From Desnuesiella massiliensis (GTDB lineage Bacteria > Bacillota > Clostridia > Clostridiales > Clostridiaceae), in assembly GCF_001403615.1 (NCBI RefSeq), contig NZ_LN879456.1, positions 682,001 through 746,000 on the forward strand: a stretch of DNA of 64,000 nucleotides, written 5' to 3'. A program made the translations under genes and the position numbers. The stretch's first letter is position 1; every line of letters starts with the position of its first letter. Under the pieces are notes generated by a model. It saw only the letters and a program-made list of their open reading frames with translations. It ran no database searches and had not been told where the DNA came from. Of this stretch, positions 24,240-32,890 are shown one piece after another.

Positions 24240-25037
24240 ATGGAAAATAACATAGTAATAGTAAGAGGGGGAGGAGACATAGCCTCAGGAGTAATTCAAA
24301 AGCTTCATAGAAGTGGCTTCAAGGTTTTAGTATTAGAAATTGAAAATCCCACCTTTATAAGAAGAAATGTATGCCTAGGAGAGGCTATTTATAGTGACAG
24401 GTATGTAGTAGAAGATATGGAATCCCTAAGAGCAGATAATATTACTCAAATAAATGAAGCCTGGGATAATGGCCTTATACCAGTTGCAGTAGATCCAAAT
24501 GGATACCTCATAAATAAATTGAAGCCAGATATAGTAGTAGATGCTATATTAGCAAAGAAAAATATTGGAACCACCAGAGCTATGGCTAAGATAACAGTAG
24601 CCCTGGGACCTGGCTTTGAAGCTGGGAAAGATGTTGATGTGGTTATAGAGACAAATAGAGGTCACAATCTAGGAAAGCTTATATTTAATGGCTGTGCTTC
24701 AGAAAATACAGGTACTCCAGGAGATATAATGGGTTTTTCTAAGGAAAGGGTTATTTATAGCCCCTGTGACGGTGTTATGGAGAATTGTAAAGATATTGGA
24801 GATATTGTTAGAAGAAACGATACTATCGCAAAAATAGGGCATAGTGAAATAAAAGCGACTATAGATGGAATATTAAGAGGGCTTTTAAGAGATGGAGCTT
24901 CTGCACATAAAGGTTTAAAGATAGCAGATATAGACCCAAGACTTAAGGAAAAAAATAATTGCAGCACTATTTCTGATAAGGCTAGAAACATAGGTGGAGG
25001 CGTACTTGAAGCAATCTTCTATCTAAAAGATAAATAA
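24240..25037 (+). CDS. yqeB: YqeB, selenium-dependent molybdenum hydroxylase system protein
   Basis: A 265-residue protein of the EF2563/YqeB family, which tracks with selenium-dependent molybdenum hydroxylases and is thought to take part in installing the labile selenium ligand; its reaction is not proven. It has a Rossmann-like start (IVRGGGDIASGVIQKLHRSGF) and a C-terminal biotinyl-lipoyl-like half (SPCDGVMENCKDIGDIVRRNDTIAKIG). GAGGAG at 24227-24232 sets ATG 24240. Its presence is the main sign that the hydroxylase in this window uses selenium. Confidence 0.88.
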   Translation: MENNIVIVRGGGDIASGVIQKLHRSGFKVLVLEIENPTFIRRNVCLGEAIYSDRYVVEDMESLRADNITQINEAWDNGLIPVAVDPNGYLINKLKPDIVVDAILAKKNIGTTRAMAKITVALGPGFEAGKDVDVVIETNRGHNLGKLIFNGCASENTGTPGDIMGFSKERVIYSPCDGVMENCKDIGDIVRRNDTIAKIGHSEIKATIDGILRGLLRDGASAHKGLKIADIDPRLKEKNNCSTISDKARNIGGGVLEAIFYLKDK

Positions 25038-25058
25038 AGTTTTTGAAAGGATGATTTT

Positions 25059-25868
25059 ATGGAACAGGATATTTTGAAAAAAATCTATGAAGCTTTAAAA
25101 AATGGAGAAAAGGTAGCTTTGGCCACCATTACAGAAAATATAGGCTCTACGCCAAGAAAGCTAGGTTCAATTATGGCTGTTTTTAAGGACGGAACTATTT
25201 TAGGCTCTGTAGGTGGGGGAGCCTTTGAGGGAGAAGTGATAAAAAAATCCTTAGATTGTATTGTAAAAGGCGAGGATTCAGACTTTGATCATAATCTGGG
25301 TGGAAAAGGAAACTTAGGAATGCAATGTGGTGGCGGAGCAAAAGGATACATAAAGGTTTTTAAGCCTAACCCAAGGCTTATTATTGCAGGTGCAGGCCAT
25401 ATAGGTGAAGCTCTGAATAAACTGGCTAAGTTTGTAGGTTTTGAAACGGTGATAATTGATGACAGGGTAGAATACGCTAATAAGCATCGTTACCCAGATG
25501 CAGATGAAATCATTGTAGGAGATGTAGGAGAGAAGCTTTCAGGGTATAAATTAAATGAAGACAGCTATGTGGTAATAGTAACAAAGGGGCATATCCCAGA
25601 TAGAGCAGCTTTAGAAGCTGTAGTAGGAAAAAATGTGGCATATATAGGAATGATAGGCAGTAAAAAAAAGGTGCTTTATGTTATTGAAAAAATCCTAGAA
25701 AATGGAGTTTCTAAAAAAGATTTAGATAAGGTTTATACACCTATAGGTCTTGATATAGCCTCTGAGCTTCCCACTGAAATAGCTGTTAGCATTATGGCTG
25801 AGATACTTGCAATAAAAAATAAAGGAACTTTAAATCATAAAAAATTTTTAAGGAAGGAAGCTTTCTAA
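25059..25868 (+). CDS. xdhC: XdhC/CoxI-family hydroxylase maturation factor
   Basis: A 269-residue XdhC-like chaperone that sulfurates molybdenum cofactor (or carries it) and delivers it to the hydroxylase. The N-terminal XdhC/CoxI domain (residues 1-100) holds SVGGGAFEGEV and the MQCGGG motif; the C-terminal Rossmann domain (about 108-250) starts LIIAGAGHIGEALNKLA. AAAGGATG precedes the ATG. It ends one base before the mogA-like gene. Confidence 0.9.
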   Translation: MEQDILKKIYEALKNGEKVALATITENIGSTPRKLGSIMAVFKDGTILGSVGGGAFEGEVIKKSLDCIVKGEDSDFDHNLGGKGNLGMQCGGGAKGYIKVFKPNPRLIIAGAGHIGEALNKLAKFVGFETVIIDDRVEYANKHRYPDADEIIVGDVGEKLSGYKLNEDSYVVIVTKGHIPDRAALEAVVGKNVAYIGMIGSKKKVLYVIEKILENGVSKKDLDKVYTPIGLDIASELPTEIAVSIMAEILAIKNKGTLNHKKFLRKEAF

Positions 25869-25869
25869 C

Positions 25870-26358
25870 ATGTTTACTGTAGGAATTATTACCGCTAGCG
25901 ACAAGGGCTTTAAAGGAGAACGAGAGGATAAAAGCGGACAGGTTATAAAAGACATGGTTATAAAAGCAGGTTATACATTAAAAAAGTATATTCTGCTTCC
26001 AGATGAAAAAGATCTTATAGAAAAAGAGTTAATTTATATGTGTGATGATTTAAAGGTTAATCTTGTACTAACCACTGGAGGGACAGGCTTTAGTCAAAGA
26101 GATATAACTCCAGAGGCAACAAAAGCTATTATAGAAAGAGAAGCAAATGGTATTTCAGAAGCCATAAGATATTACAGCCTTCAGATTACCCCAAGAGCTA
26201 TGCTTTCTAGAGGAGTATCGGGGATTAGAAAAAATACACTTATAATTAATCTGCCAGGCAGTGAAAAGGCGGTTAGGGAATCCTTAGAATTCATAATGCC
26301 CTCCATTAAACATGGCATTGAAATATTAACAGGAGAAGCCACAGAATGCGGCAGATAG
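25870..26358 (+). CDS. MogA/MoaB-family molybdopterin adenylyltransferase
   Basis: A 162-residue MoCF-domain protein that adenylylates molybdopterin before molybdenum insertion. It shows GIITASDKG, the TTGGTGFSQRDITPEAT active-site loop and NLPGSEKAVRESLEF. The family includes both MogA and MoaB, and I cannot separate these confidently. It follows xdhC with almost no gap and precedes modA. Confidence 0.9.
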   Translation: MFTVGIITASDKGFKGEREDKSGQVIKDMVIKAGYTLKKYILLPDEKDLIEKELIYMCDDLKVNLVLTTGGTGFSQRDITPEATKAIIEREANGISEAIRYYSLQITPRAMLSRGVSGIRKNTLIINLPGSEKAVRESLEFIMPSIKHGIEILTGEATECGR

Positions 26359-26379
26359 AAATTAAAGGGGGAGAATTTA

Positions 26380-27168
26380 ATGAAAAAATATTTTTACTTA
26401 TTATTAATTGTAATTTTTACTTCCATGATATTTATAGGATGCAGTCAAAAGCAAGGAAAAGCTCAGGAGAAAAGTTCTGTAAAAAAAGAAATTACAATCA
26501 GCGCTGCTGCCAGCTTACAGGAGCCTATAAAAGAGATTGCAAAAAAATTTGAAGATAAAAAAAATGTAAAGATAAATTTTAATTTCGGAGCCTCAGGGAC
26601 TCTTCAAAAACAAATTGAACAAGGAGCCTCCGTAGATATTTTTATATCTGCTGGAAAAAGTCAAATGGATGCTTTGGAGGGTAATAACTTAATAGATAAA
26701 GCTTCAAGAAAAGATATTGTTAAAAATTCATTAGTGTTAATAGTTTCAAATTCCTTTGATAAAAATATCAGCTCTACTGAACAATTAAAGGATAAAAATA
26801 TTAAGTTGGTTTTAGGAGAAATTAAAACTGTTCCAGCAGGTCAATATGCGGAGCAATATCTCAAAGCGGTAAAGCTTTTAGATGAGTTTAATAGTAAAAT
26901 AACCTATGCTAAGGATGTAAAAAGTGTATTAACTTACGTAGAAAATGGTGAAGCACAAGCAGGCTTTGTATATTATAGTGATGCTGTAAACTTAAAAAGC
27001 TCCTATGTTGCGTATAAGGTGCCAGAAGATACTCATTCACCAATTGACTATCCAGGAGCCATAATATCAAGCAGTAAAGAGAATGCACTAAGCAAAGAAT
27101 TCATGGAATTTATAGGAAATAACGATTCAAAAGAGATTTTTGCCAAATATAATTTTCAGGTGAAGTAA
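26380..27168 (+). CDS. modA: Molybdate-binding lipoprotein ModA
   Basis: Extracytoplasmic molybdate- or tungstate-binding protein, 262 residues, with a lipoprotein signal peptide ending in FIGC (C21). The mature part has ModA signatures: ISAAASLQEPIKEIAKKFE, NFGASGTLQKQIEQGASVDIFISAG and the tyrosine-rich segment near AGFVYYSDAV. AAAGGGGGAG precedes the ATG. It feeds metal to the ModB channel encoded next and thus to the cofactor operon. Confidence 0.93.
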   Translation: MKKYFYLLLIVIFTSMIFIGCSQKQGKAQEKSSVKKEITISAAASLQEPIKEIAKKFEDKKNVKINFNFGASGTLQKQIEQGASVDIFISAGKSQMDALEGNNLIDKASRKDIVKNSLVLIVSNSFDKNISSTEQLKDKNIKLVLGEIKTVPAGQYAEQYLKAVKLLDEFNSKITYAKDVKSVLTYVENGEAQAGFVYYSDAVNLKSSYVAYKVPEDTHSPIDYPGAIISSSKENALSKEFMEFIGNNDSKEIFAKYNFQVK

Positions 27169-27169
27169 T

Positions 27170-27832
27170 ATGGTTCTTGAAGCATTAGCTATTTCATTAA
27201 AGGTCACAGTGCTAGCCACTGTGGCAACTTTTGCAGTAGGCATAGCGGCAGCAAGAGTATTAACTAAAAATAATTTTAAATTCAAGGGAATAATAGAAGC
27301 CTTTATTATAATTCCGATGTTTCTTCCGCCTTCAGTGGTAGGGTATTTGCTTTTATTGCTTATTGGGAAGAATGGGTTCATAGGGAAGATTATATATAAG
27401 TACTTTCAACAAGGACTTATATTCACTTGGCAGGCAGCGGTTTTAGCAGCCTTTGTTGTATCTCTTCCTCTCATGTATCAAAGCACAAAGGCAGCTTTTT
27501 TAAGCATAGACCCTATATACGAGGAAGCTGCAAAGGTTATGGGAGCTAGCAACTTTCAAATATTTTGGAAGATAATTATTCCTTTAAGCATTAAAGGAAT
27601 AATTAGTGGAATAATTTTGGCCTTTGGAAGAGCCTTTGGAGAGTTTGGAGCCACACTCATGGTAGCAGGAAATATACAAGGTAAAACTCAAACCATAACT
27701 ACTGCTATTTATTATGCTGTTGAAAGTGGAGATAAGGTCTCAGCCAATATACTTTTATTATTGGTTTTAGCTATAAGCTTTACAATGATTTTTATATTTA
27801 ATCATATATTAAAATCAACAACTACATATTAA
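27170..27832 (+). CDS. modB: Molybdate ABC transporter permease ModB
   Basis: A 220-residue membrane permease with about five helices and the EAA loop (YEEAAKVMGASNFQIFWKIIIPLS) that docks the ATPase. It starts one base after modA. No modC ATPase gene follows: the next gene is a MoeA-like protein, and no ABC ATPase is encoded elsewhere in the operon. The permease must share an ATPase encoded elsewhere in the genome. Confidence 0.92.
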   Translation: MVLEALAISLKVTVLATVATFAVGIAAARVLTKNNFKFKGIIEAFIIIPMFLPPSVVGYLLLLLIGKNGFIGKIIYKYFQQGLIFTWQAAVLAAFVVSLPLMYQSTKAAFLSIDPIYEEAAKVMGASNFQIFWKIIIPLSIKGIISGIILAFGRAFGEFGATLMVAGNIQGKTQTITTAIYYAVESGDKVSANILLLLVLAISFTMIFIFNHILKSTTTY

Positions 27833-27870
27833 GAAAAGAATTTTATATCAATTTTTATAGAGGTGGAATT

Positions 27871-28890
27871 ATGAAAATTATAAAAGTAGAGGATGCAGTT
27901 AACTCAATATTATGTCATGACATAACACAAATAATTCCGGGAAAGGTGAAAGGTAGAGCCTTTAAAAAAGGTCATATAATAAAACCAGAGGATATTCCCG
28001 TGCTTTTATCCTTAGGAAAGGATCACATCTATGTATGGGAGGCTAAAGAAGGAATGCTTCACGAAAATGATGCAGCTATAAGATTAAAAGAATTAACTGC
28101 AGGGAAAGGTTTAACCTTTAGTGAAATAAAAGAAGGAAAAATAGATTTTATTGCAAAAGAAGAGGGCCTATTAAAAGTAGATAAGGAGGGAGTTTTTAAA
28201 CTTAATTCCCTTGGAGAAATATGTTTTGCCACTCTTCATAATAATATGACAGTTAAAGCAGGACAAAAGGTAGCTGGAACTAGAGTAATTCCTTTAGTTA
28301 TAGAGGAAGAAATAATAAAAAAAGCAGAAGAAATAATTAAAGAAAAACTAGTTAGAGTTTTACCTATTAAAAGTAAAAAAATAGGTATAGTTACTACTGG
28401 TAATGAGGTGTATCACGGCAGGATAAAGGATGCTTTTGGACCAGCTATTATAAGAAAAGTACAGGAGTTTGGCTGTGAAGTTTTGGGCCAAATAATTCTT
28501 CCTGATGATGCTCAAAAAATAACTGATGCTATTGATGAATGGAAAACTAAAGGAGCAGAGATGATAATATGTACAGGGGGAATGTCTGTAGATCCTGATG
28601 ATGTTACTCCCTCTGCAATCAAAAATACAGGAGGAGAAATAGTAACCTATGGATCGCCGGTGCTTCCAGGAGCCATGTTCTTACTTGCATATCTAGATAA
28701 TATACCTGTGCTTGGATTGCCAGGCTGTGTTATGTATTCCAAAAGGACAATTTTTGATCTCGTCCTACCTAGACTACTAGCAGGGGAAAAGCTTACAAAG
28801 GAAGATATAATGAACTATGGCCATGGCGGACTTTGCATGGATTGCGATGTATGTAGATTTCCAAATTGCAACTTTGGAAAAGGTGAATAA
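27871..28890 (+). CDS. MoeA-like molybdopterin-binding protein with Cys-rich tail
   Basis: A 339-residue protein with an N-terminal SAF-like region, a central segment, and a C-terminal MoCF domain (about 175-310: GIVTTGNEVYHGRI, ICTGGMSVDPDDVTPSAI, LPGCVMYSKRTIFDLVLPRLLAG). It is shorter than full-length MoeA and belongs to the molybdopterin-binding relatives found beside selenium-dependent hydroxylases. The tail carries C322, C325, C328 and C333, a likely metal or Fe-S site. A role in molybdenum insertion or cofactor transfer is inferred. Confidence 0.8.
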   Translation: MKIIKVEDAVNSILCHDITQIIPGKVKGRAFKKGHIIKPEDIPVLLSLGKDHIYVWEAKEGMLHENDAAIRLKELTAGKGLTFSEIKEGKIDFIAKEEGLLKVDKEGVFKLNSLGEICFATLHNNMTVKAGQKVAGTRVIPLVIEEEIIKKAEEIIKEKLVRVLPIKSKKIGIVTTGNEVYHGRIKDAFGPAIIRKVQEFGCEVLGQIILPDDAQKITDAIDEWKTKGAEMIICTGGMSVDPDDVTPSAIKNTGGEIVTYGSPVLPGAMFLLAYLDNIPVLGLPGCVMYSKRTIFDLVLPRLLAGEKLTKEDIMNYGHGGLCMDCDVCRFPNCNFGKGE

Positions 28891-28904
28891 AAGGAGAGAG
28901 AAGA

Positions 28905-29384
28905 ATGGGTGATACTTTAACACACTTTGATGAACATGGACGAGCTAGGATGATAGATGTAAGTCCCAAGGAAGATACTCAAAGAGAGGCTATAGCCAGA
29001 GGACAAATAAAAATGAAGAGTTCAACCCTTGAGGTTATTAAAGAAGGAAGAGTCGAAAAAGGAGATGTTTTAGGAGTAGCTAGAGTAGCCGCTATAATGG
29101 CATCTAAAAAAACTTGGGATATCATACCCATGTGCCATCCTCTATTTATTACAGGCTGTGAAATCGACTTTATTATAGAAAATGACCACACTATAATAAT
29201 TGAGGCAAAGGTGAAGACCGGTGGAAAGACTGGCGTTGAAATGGAAGCCTTAACGGCGGTATCTGCTGCAGCTTTAACTATATATGATATGTGTAAAGCT
29301 ATAGATAAGGGAATGATAATAGAGGATATACACCTTGCTCACAAAAGCGGTGGAAAGAGCGGAATTTGGAATTGTGAAAGATGA
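28905..29384 (+). CDS. moaC: Cyclic pyranopterin monophosphate synthase MoaC
   Basis: The second enzyme of molybdopterin synthesis, converting the MoaA product to cyclic pyranopterin monophosphate. The 159 residues include the MCHPL active-site segment (H78), the KTGVEMEALTAVSAAALT helix and the C-terminal KSGGKSG motif. Length is normal. AAAGGAGAG lies before the ATG. It is placed directly upstream of moaA with a 28-base gap. Confidence 0.95.
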   Translation: MGDTLTHFDEHGRARMIDVSPKEDTQREAIARGQIKMKSSTLEVIKEGRVEKGDVLGVARVAAIMASKKTWDIIPMCHPLFITGCEIDFIIENDHTIIIEAKVKTGGKTGVEMEALTAVSAAALTIYDMCKAIDKGMIIEDIHLAHKSGGKSGIWNCER

Positions 29385-29412
29385 TTGAATTAACCATGAA
29401 AGGATATTTGCT

Positions 29413-30384
29413 ATGATTGATAGATGGGGCAGAAACATTGATTATTTGAGGGTTTCCGTGACTGATAGGTGTAATTTAAGATGCAAATATTGCATACCCG
29501 AGCAAGGAATTAAATATTCGTCAAAAGATGAATTAATGACCTTAGAGGAAATATATAAAGCGGTAAAGCTCTTTTCTGAACTTGGAATATCAAAAGTGAG
29601 AGTAACAGGAGGGGAACCATTAGTTAGGGAAGGTATAACCACTCTTATAAAAGACATAAATAAACTTCCTAAAATAAAGGAAGTTTATATGACCACTAAT
29701 GGTACCCTTCTTTCTGAAAATATAGAGAATTTAGTTGATGCAGGAATTAAAGGATTAAATATAAGTTTAGATTCCTTAAAAAAACATAAGTATGATTATA
29801 TCACTCGAGGTAATGATTTTGATAAAGTGATGGATTCTATTACTAAGTCCATTGAATCCGGCATAAAGGTAAAGATAAATACGGTAATAATGAAGGGCTT
29901 CAATGAAGATGAGATTTTAGATTTTGCATCTTTTTCAGAAAAATATCCTGTAGATGTTAGATTTATTGAACTCATGCCTATTGGAGAAAGTAGAGATTTT
30001 CAAGCGGTTTCCTCTGACTCAATAAAAAATACCATTTTGGAAAGTAAAGAATTATTTCAGTGTAAAAATAAAAACAATGGAGAAGGGCCAGCTGAATATT
30101 TCAGTGTAGAGAATGGTATAGGTAGAATAGGTTTTATAAGTGCTATGAGCCATAGCTTTTGTAGTAGTTGTAATAGGGTTAGGCTTACCTCTCAAGGCTT
30201 TGTAAAGCAGTGTCTTCATTGGAAGCATGGCATAAGTTTGAGAGATCTAATAAGGTCAGAAAATGATGATGAGTCTATTAAGGAAGCTCTAAGAAATTGT
30301 ATTTATAGCAAGCCCTTAGAACATAATTTTAATAAAATAAGCGAAGATGGGGATAAGAGATATATGTCCCAAATAGGAGGTTAA
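29413..30384 (+). CDS. moaA: GTP 3',8-cyclase MoaA
   Basis: The radical-SAM enzyme that starts molybdenum cofactor synthesis from GTP. The 323 residues carry the N-terminal [4Fe-4S] motif C20-x3-C24-x2-C27, the second cluster C250-x2-C253-x13-C267, and the C-terminal double glycine that is part of the active site. Length and motifs are complete. One base separates it from the MOSC gene. Confidence 0.96.
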   Translation: MIDRWGRNIDYLRVSVTDRCNLRCKYCIPEQGIKYSSKDELMTLEEIYKAVKLFSELGISKVRVTGGEPLVREGITTLIKDINKLPKIKEVYMTTNGTLLSENIENLVDAGIKGLNISLDSLKKHKYDYITRGNDFDKVMDSITKSIESGIKVKINTVIMKGFNEDEILDFASFSEKYPVDVRFIELMPIGESRDFQAVSSDSIKNTILESKELFQCKNKNNGEGPAEYFSVENGIGRIGFISAMSHSFCSSCNRVRLTSQGFVKQCLHWKHGISLRDLIRSENDDESIKEALRNCIYSKPLEHNFNKISEDGDKRYMSQIGG

Positions 30385-30385
30385 C

Positions 30386-30817
30386 ATGGCTGAGGTTTTA
30401 GCTATTTGCATCAGTGAAAAAAAAGGAACCTGTAAAACCGAAATTAAAGAAGCAAAGTTTATAGAGGAACATGGTATTTTTCAAGACGCTCACGCAGGAA
30501 AATGGCATAGACAGGTAAGTCTTCTATCCTATGAGAAAATAGAGGACTTTAGAAAAAAAGGTATAAATGTTGCTTTTGGGGCCTTTGGAGAGAATTTAGT
30601 CATTCAAGGAATAGACCTTGCAAAATTACCTGTAGGAACTAAATTATTGTGTGGTGAGGTACTTTTAGAGGTTACTCAGATTGGAAAACAGTGCCATGAT
30701 AGATGTCAGATATATTATACCGTTGGAGATTGTATAATGCCTAAGGAAGGAATATTTGCAAGGGTGCTAAATGGAGGTATAATAAAAGTAGGTGATATTA
30801 TTTCTATATTGCAATAA
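30386..30817 (+). CDS. MOSC-domain protein
   Basis: A 143-residue stand-alone MOSC (molybdenum cofactor sulfurase C-terminal) domain. It shows the MOSC start (VLAICISEKKGT), HAGKWHRQVSLLSYE, and the conserved FGENLVIQGIDL and CHDRCQIYY segments with cysteines. Stand-alone MOSC proteins are thought to carry or modify the cofactor; the precise reaction is unknown. It is the last gene of the cofactor operon and is followed by a terminator. Confidence 0.87.
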   Translation: MAEVLAICISEKKGTCKTEIKEAKFIEEHGIFQDAHAGKWHRQVSLLSYEKIEDFRKKGINVAFGAFGENLVIQGIDLAKLPVGTKLLCGEVLLEVTQIGKQCHDRCQIYYTVGDCIMPKEGIFARVLNGGIIKVGDIISILQ

Positions 30818-30821
30818 TTAT

Positions 30822-30868
30822 AAAGGCTCTTTTATCCAATTAATCACATAGAAGATAAAGGAGCCTTT
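30822..30868 (+). terminator. Terminator of the cofactor operon
   Basis: AAAGGCTCTTTTATC (30822-30836) pairs with GATAAAGGAGCCTTT (30854-30868) with one T-G pair and a 17-base loop, then TT. It ends the cofactor operon before the regulator gene. Confidence 0.72.
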
Positions 30869-30916
30869 TTATATAAAATATCTATAATTCAAATTTACAC
30901 TAAGGAGATAATTTTT

Positions 30917-32668
30917 ATGGAAACATCTTTATTAAAAGAAATTCAAGACATAGTTATAAAGTATGCCAATGTAATTTCTAGCGTTATAAATGTAGATGTA
31001 GAGATTGTAGATGAAAACCTTTTGAGAGTTGCTGGCACAGGAATTTATAAAGATAAACTGAATGAGAGCATAGCTAAAAAGGACTCAGTATACAGCTATG
31101 TTTTATCCTGTGGAGAAAGTCAAATCATTGAGAACCCCAGAAGTCATTCTTTATGTTTTAACTGTTCCTGTAAGGAAAAATGTGAAGAGAAAATGGAGAT
31201 ATGCACACCAATAAAGCTTGATAATAAGAATATAGGGGTTATAGGCCTTATATGTTCTAGTGAAGAACAAAAAATCTATTTGAAGGAGAAGCTTAACTCT
31301 TATATGGATTTTTTAATACAAATTGCTGAATTTATAAGTATAAAGAGTAATGAACACTTAGAAAGCAAAAAAAATAAAGGAAATATTGACGTATTCAAAC
31401 AAGTTATTGATAGCATAGGCAGAGGTGTTGTTGTGGTAAACAGAAGCAATAGGGTGGTTCATATAAACAAAATTGCTGAACGGTACCTTAAGGTATCAAG
31501 GCTAGAAATAACTTATCCACTAGATATAATATTATTAGGTGATTGTGGGGATGGGGAAGAGATATATAATTTAAAATTGCAAAATAAGAAAGTAAAAGTT
31601 AAGGGTAAGCAAATACCAGTTTTTCCACACATAGCAGATTATGATAAAATCATAGTTTTTGATGAGTATAATGATCCAAAAAACCAATGTCCTTTAAAGG
31701 TGGATTGGAAAGCTGTAAGGCTTGAAAATGTAATTGGTAAATCCTCACCAATGATTTTATTAAAGGAAAAAATCAAAAAAATATCTACATCAAAATCAAC
31801 CATTTTAATTACTGGAGAAAGTGGTACTGGAAAAGAGTTAATGGCAAGAGCAATACATTCTGAGAGTAATAGATGGAATAGACCTTTTATTGCAATAAAT
31901 TGCGGAGCGATTCCAGATGCCCTTTTAGAAAGTGAGCTCTTTGGATATGTAAGAGGTGCTTTTAGCGGCGCTGATCCTAATGGTAGAGTAGGTAAATTTG
32001 AACTAGCCAATGGGGGTACTATATTTTTAGATGAAATAGGAGATATGCCTCTTAATTTACAAGTAAAGCTTTTAAGAGTGCTTCAGGAAAGAAAATTTGC
32101 AAGAATAGGCTCAAATCAATTAATGGATATTGATATAAAAGTTATCGCAGCTACAAATAAGGATTTAAAAAAGCTTATTGAGGAAAATAAATTTAGAGAA
32201 GACCTTTACTACAGATTAAACGTAATTCCGCTGGAAGTACCTTCTCTAAGAGAGAGAAAGGAAGATATCGAAGAAATAGCTTTGAGCATGATTGAAAAAT
32301 ATAATGATATTTTTGGAAAAACTATTTTAGTTATTGAAGAGGAATGTAAAAATATACTCATAAACTATCCTTGGCCAGGAAATGTTAGGGAGCTTGAAAA
32401 TACACTAGAATTTATGATAAATATGTCCGAAGATAGCTTTGTGCTCACGAAAGAAATGCTACCTAATGCGATTAAAAATTATGAAGATAGTAAAAAAATC
32501 TCATCTGATCTTAATTATATAATAAAACCCTTAAAGGAAATAGAAGAGGATTATATAAGAAAAGCTTTAGATATGTATGGAAGAGATACTAAAGGCAAAC
32601 AAATGGCTGCAAAAAAATTAGGTATAGGGATAGCTACTCTATATAGAAAACTTGAACATATAAATTAA
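30917..32668 (+). CDS. Sigma-54-dependent transcriptional activator
   Basis: A 583-residue enhancer-binding protein. The N-terminal sensor (1-160, GAF-like) has a cysteine cluster (C65, C80, C83, C85, C89, C96). A PAS-like segment (about 160-250) follows. The AAA+ domain has Walker A GESGTGKE (300-307), the sigma-54 contact loop GAFSGA (347-352; consensus GAFTGA) and Walker B FLDEIGD. A Fis-type helix-turn-helix (KGKQMAAKKLGIGIATLYRKLEHI) ends it. It lies between two operons with -24/-12 promoters and TTATCA-N3-TGATAA palindromes, which it very likely activates. The E. coli purine cluster likewise carries a sigma-54 regulator (YgeV). Its signal could be a purine, molybdenum, selenium or redox state. 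Confidence 0.93.
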   Translation: METSLLKEIQDIVIKYANVISSVINVDVEIVDENLLRVAGTGIYKDKLNESIAKKDSVYSYVLSCGESQIIENPRSHSLCFNCSCKEKCEEKMEICTPIKLDNKNIGVIGLICSSEEQKIYLKEKLNSYMDFLIQIAEFISIKSNEHLESKKNKGNIDVFKQVIDSIGRGVVVVNRSNRVVHINKIAERYLKVSRLEITYPLDIILLGDCGDGEEIYNLKLQNKKVKVKGKQIPVFPHIADYDKIIVFDEYNDPKNQCPLKVDWKAVRLENVIGKSSPMILLKEKIKKISTSKSTILITGESGTGKELMARAIHSESNRWNRPFIAINCGAIPDALLESELFGYVRGAFSGADPNGRVGKFELANGGTIFLDEIGDMPLNLQVKLLRVLQERKFARIGSNQLMDIDIKVIAATNKDLKKLIEENKFREDLYYRLNVIPLEVPSLRERKEDIEEIALSMIEKYNDIFGKTILVIEEECKNILINYPWPGNVRELENTLEFMINMSEDSFVLTKEMLPNAIKNYEDSKKISSDLNYIIKPLKEIEEDYIRKALDMYGRDTKGKQMAAKKLGIGIATLYRKLEHIN

Positions 32669-32683
32669 TTATCAATATGATAA
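32669..32683. promoter_or_regulatory. Enhancer palindrome at regulator stop codon (UAS copy 4)
   Basis: TTATCA-ATA-TGATAA begins on the base after the activator's stop codon, about 240 bp upstream of the second sigma-54 start site. It has the same two arms as the copies before the cofactor operon. Confidence 0.6.
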
Positions 32684-32726
32684 GAAATTAAAGAAAAGCA
32701 TTGCAAAAAGTGGCAATCCTGCATAA

Positions 32727-32759
32727 TTATCATAATAATAATTATTATACAAATGATAA
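32727..32759. promoter_or_regulatory. Paired imperfect enhancer palindromes (UAS copies 5 and 6)
   Basis: TTATCA-TAA-TAATAA (32727-32741) and TTATAC-AAA-TGATAA (32745-32759) each keep one perfect arm. The outer arms TAATTATCAT and ATGATAATTA are exact complements. Centres are 18 bp apart and about 165-183 bp before the predicted start of transcription, similar to the pair before the cofactor operon. Confidence 0.6.
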
Positions 32760-32788
32760 TTAAGTAGCCTGCTTATGTAATTCAAATA

Positions 32789-32828
32789 AAAAAAGTGCGT
32801 GAAATGTTATGATTTCAAGCACTTTTTT
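32789..32828 (+). terminator. Terminator of the regulator gene
   Basis: AAAAAGTGCGTGAAAT pairs with ATTTCAAGCACTTTTTT (one mismatch, six-base loop), with an A-run on the left and a T-run on the right. It isolates the next operon from read-through, making it depend on its own sigma-54 promoter. Confidence 0.72.
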
Positions 32829-32890
32829 AGTATAAAAATTAAAAAGAGTCTTCTTATTCTAGATTTTAAGGCAAGTACTTAGACTTATTT

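Noticed and set aside
32711..32722. Second possible -24/-12 promoter (TGGCAA...TGC)
   Set aside because: Only seven bases separate GG from GC; ten are required.
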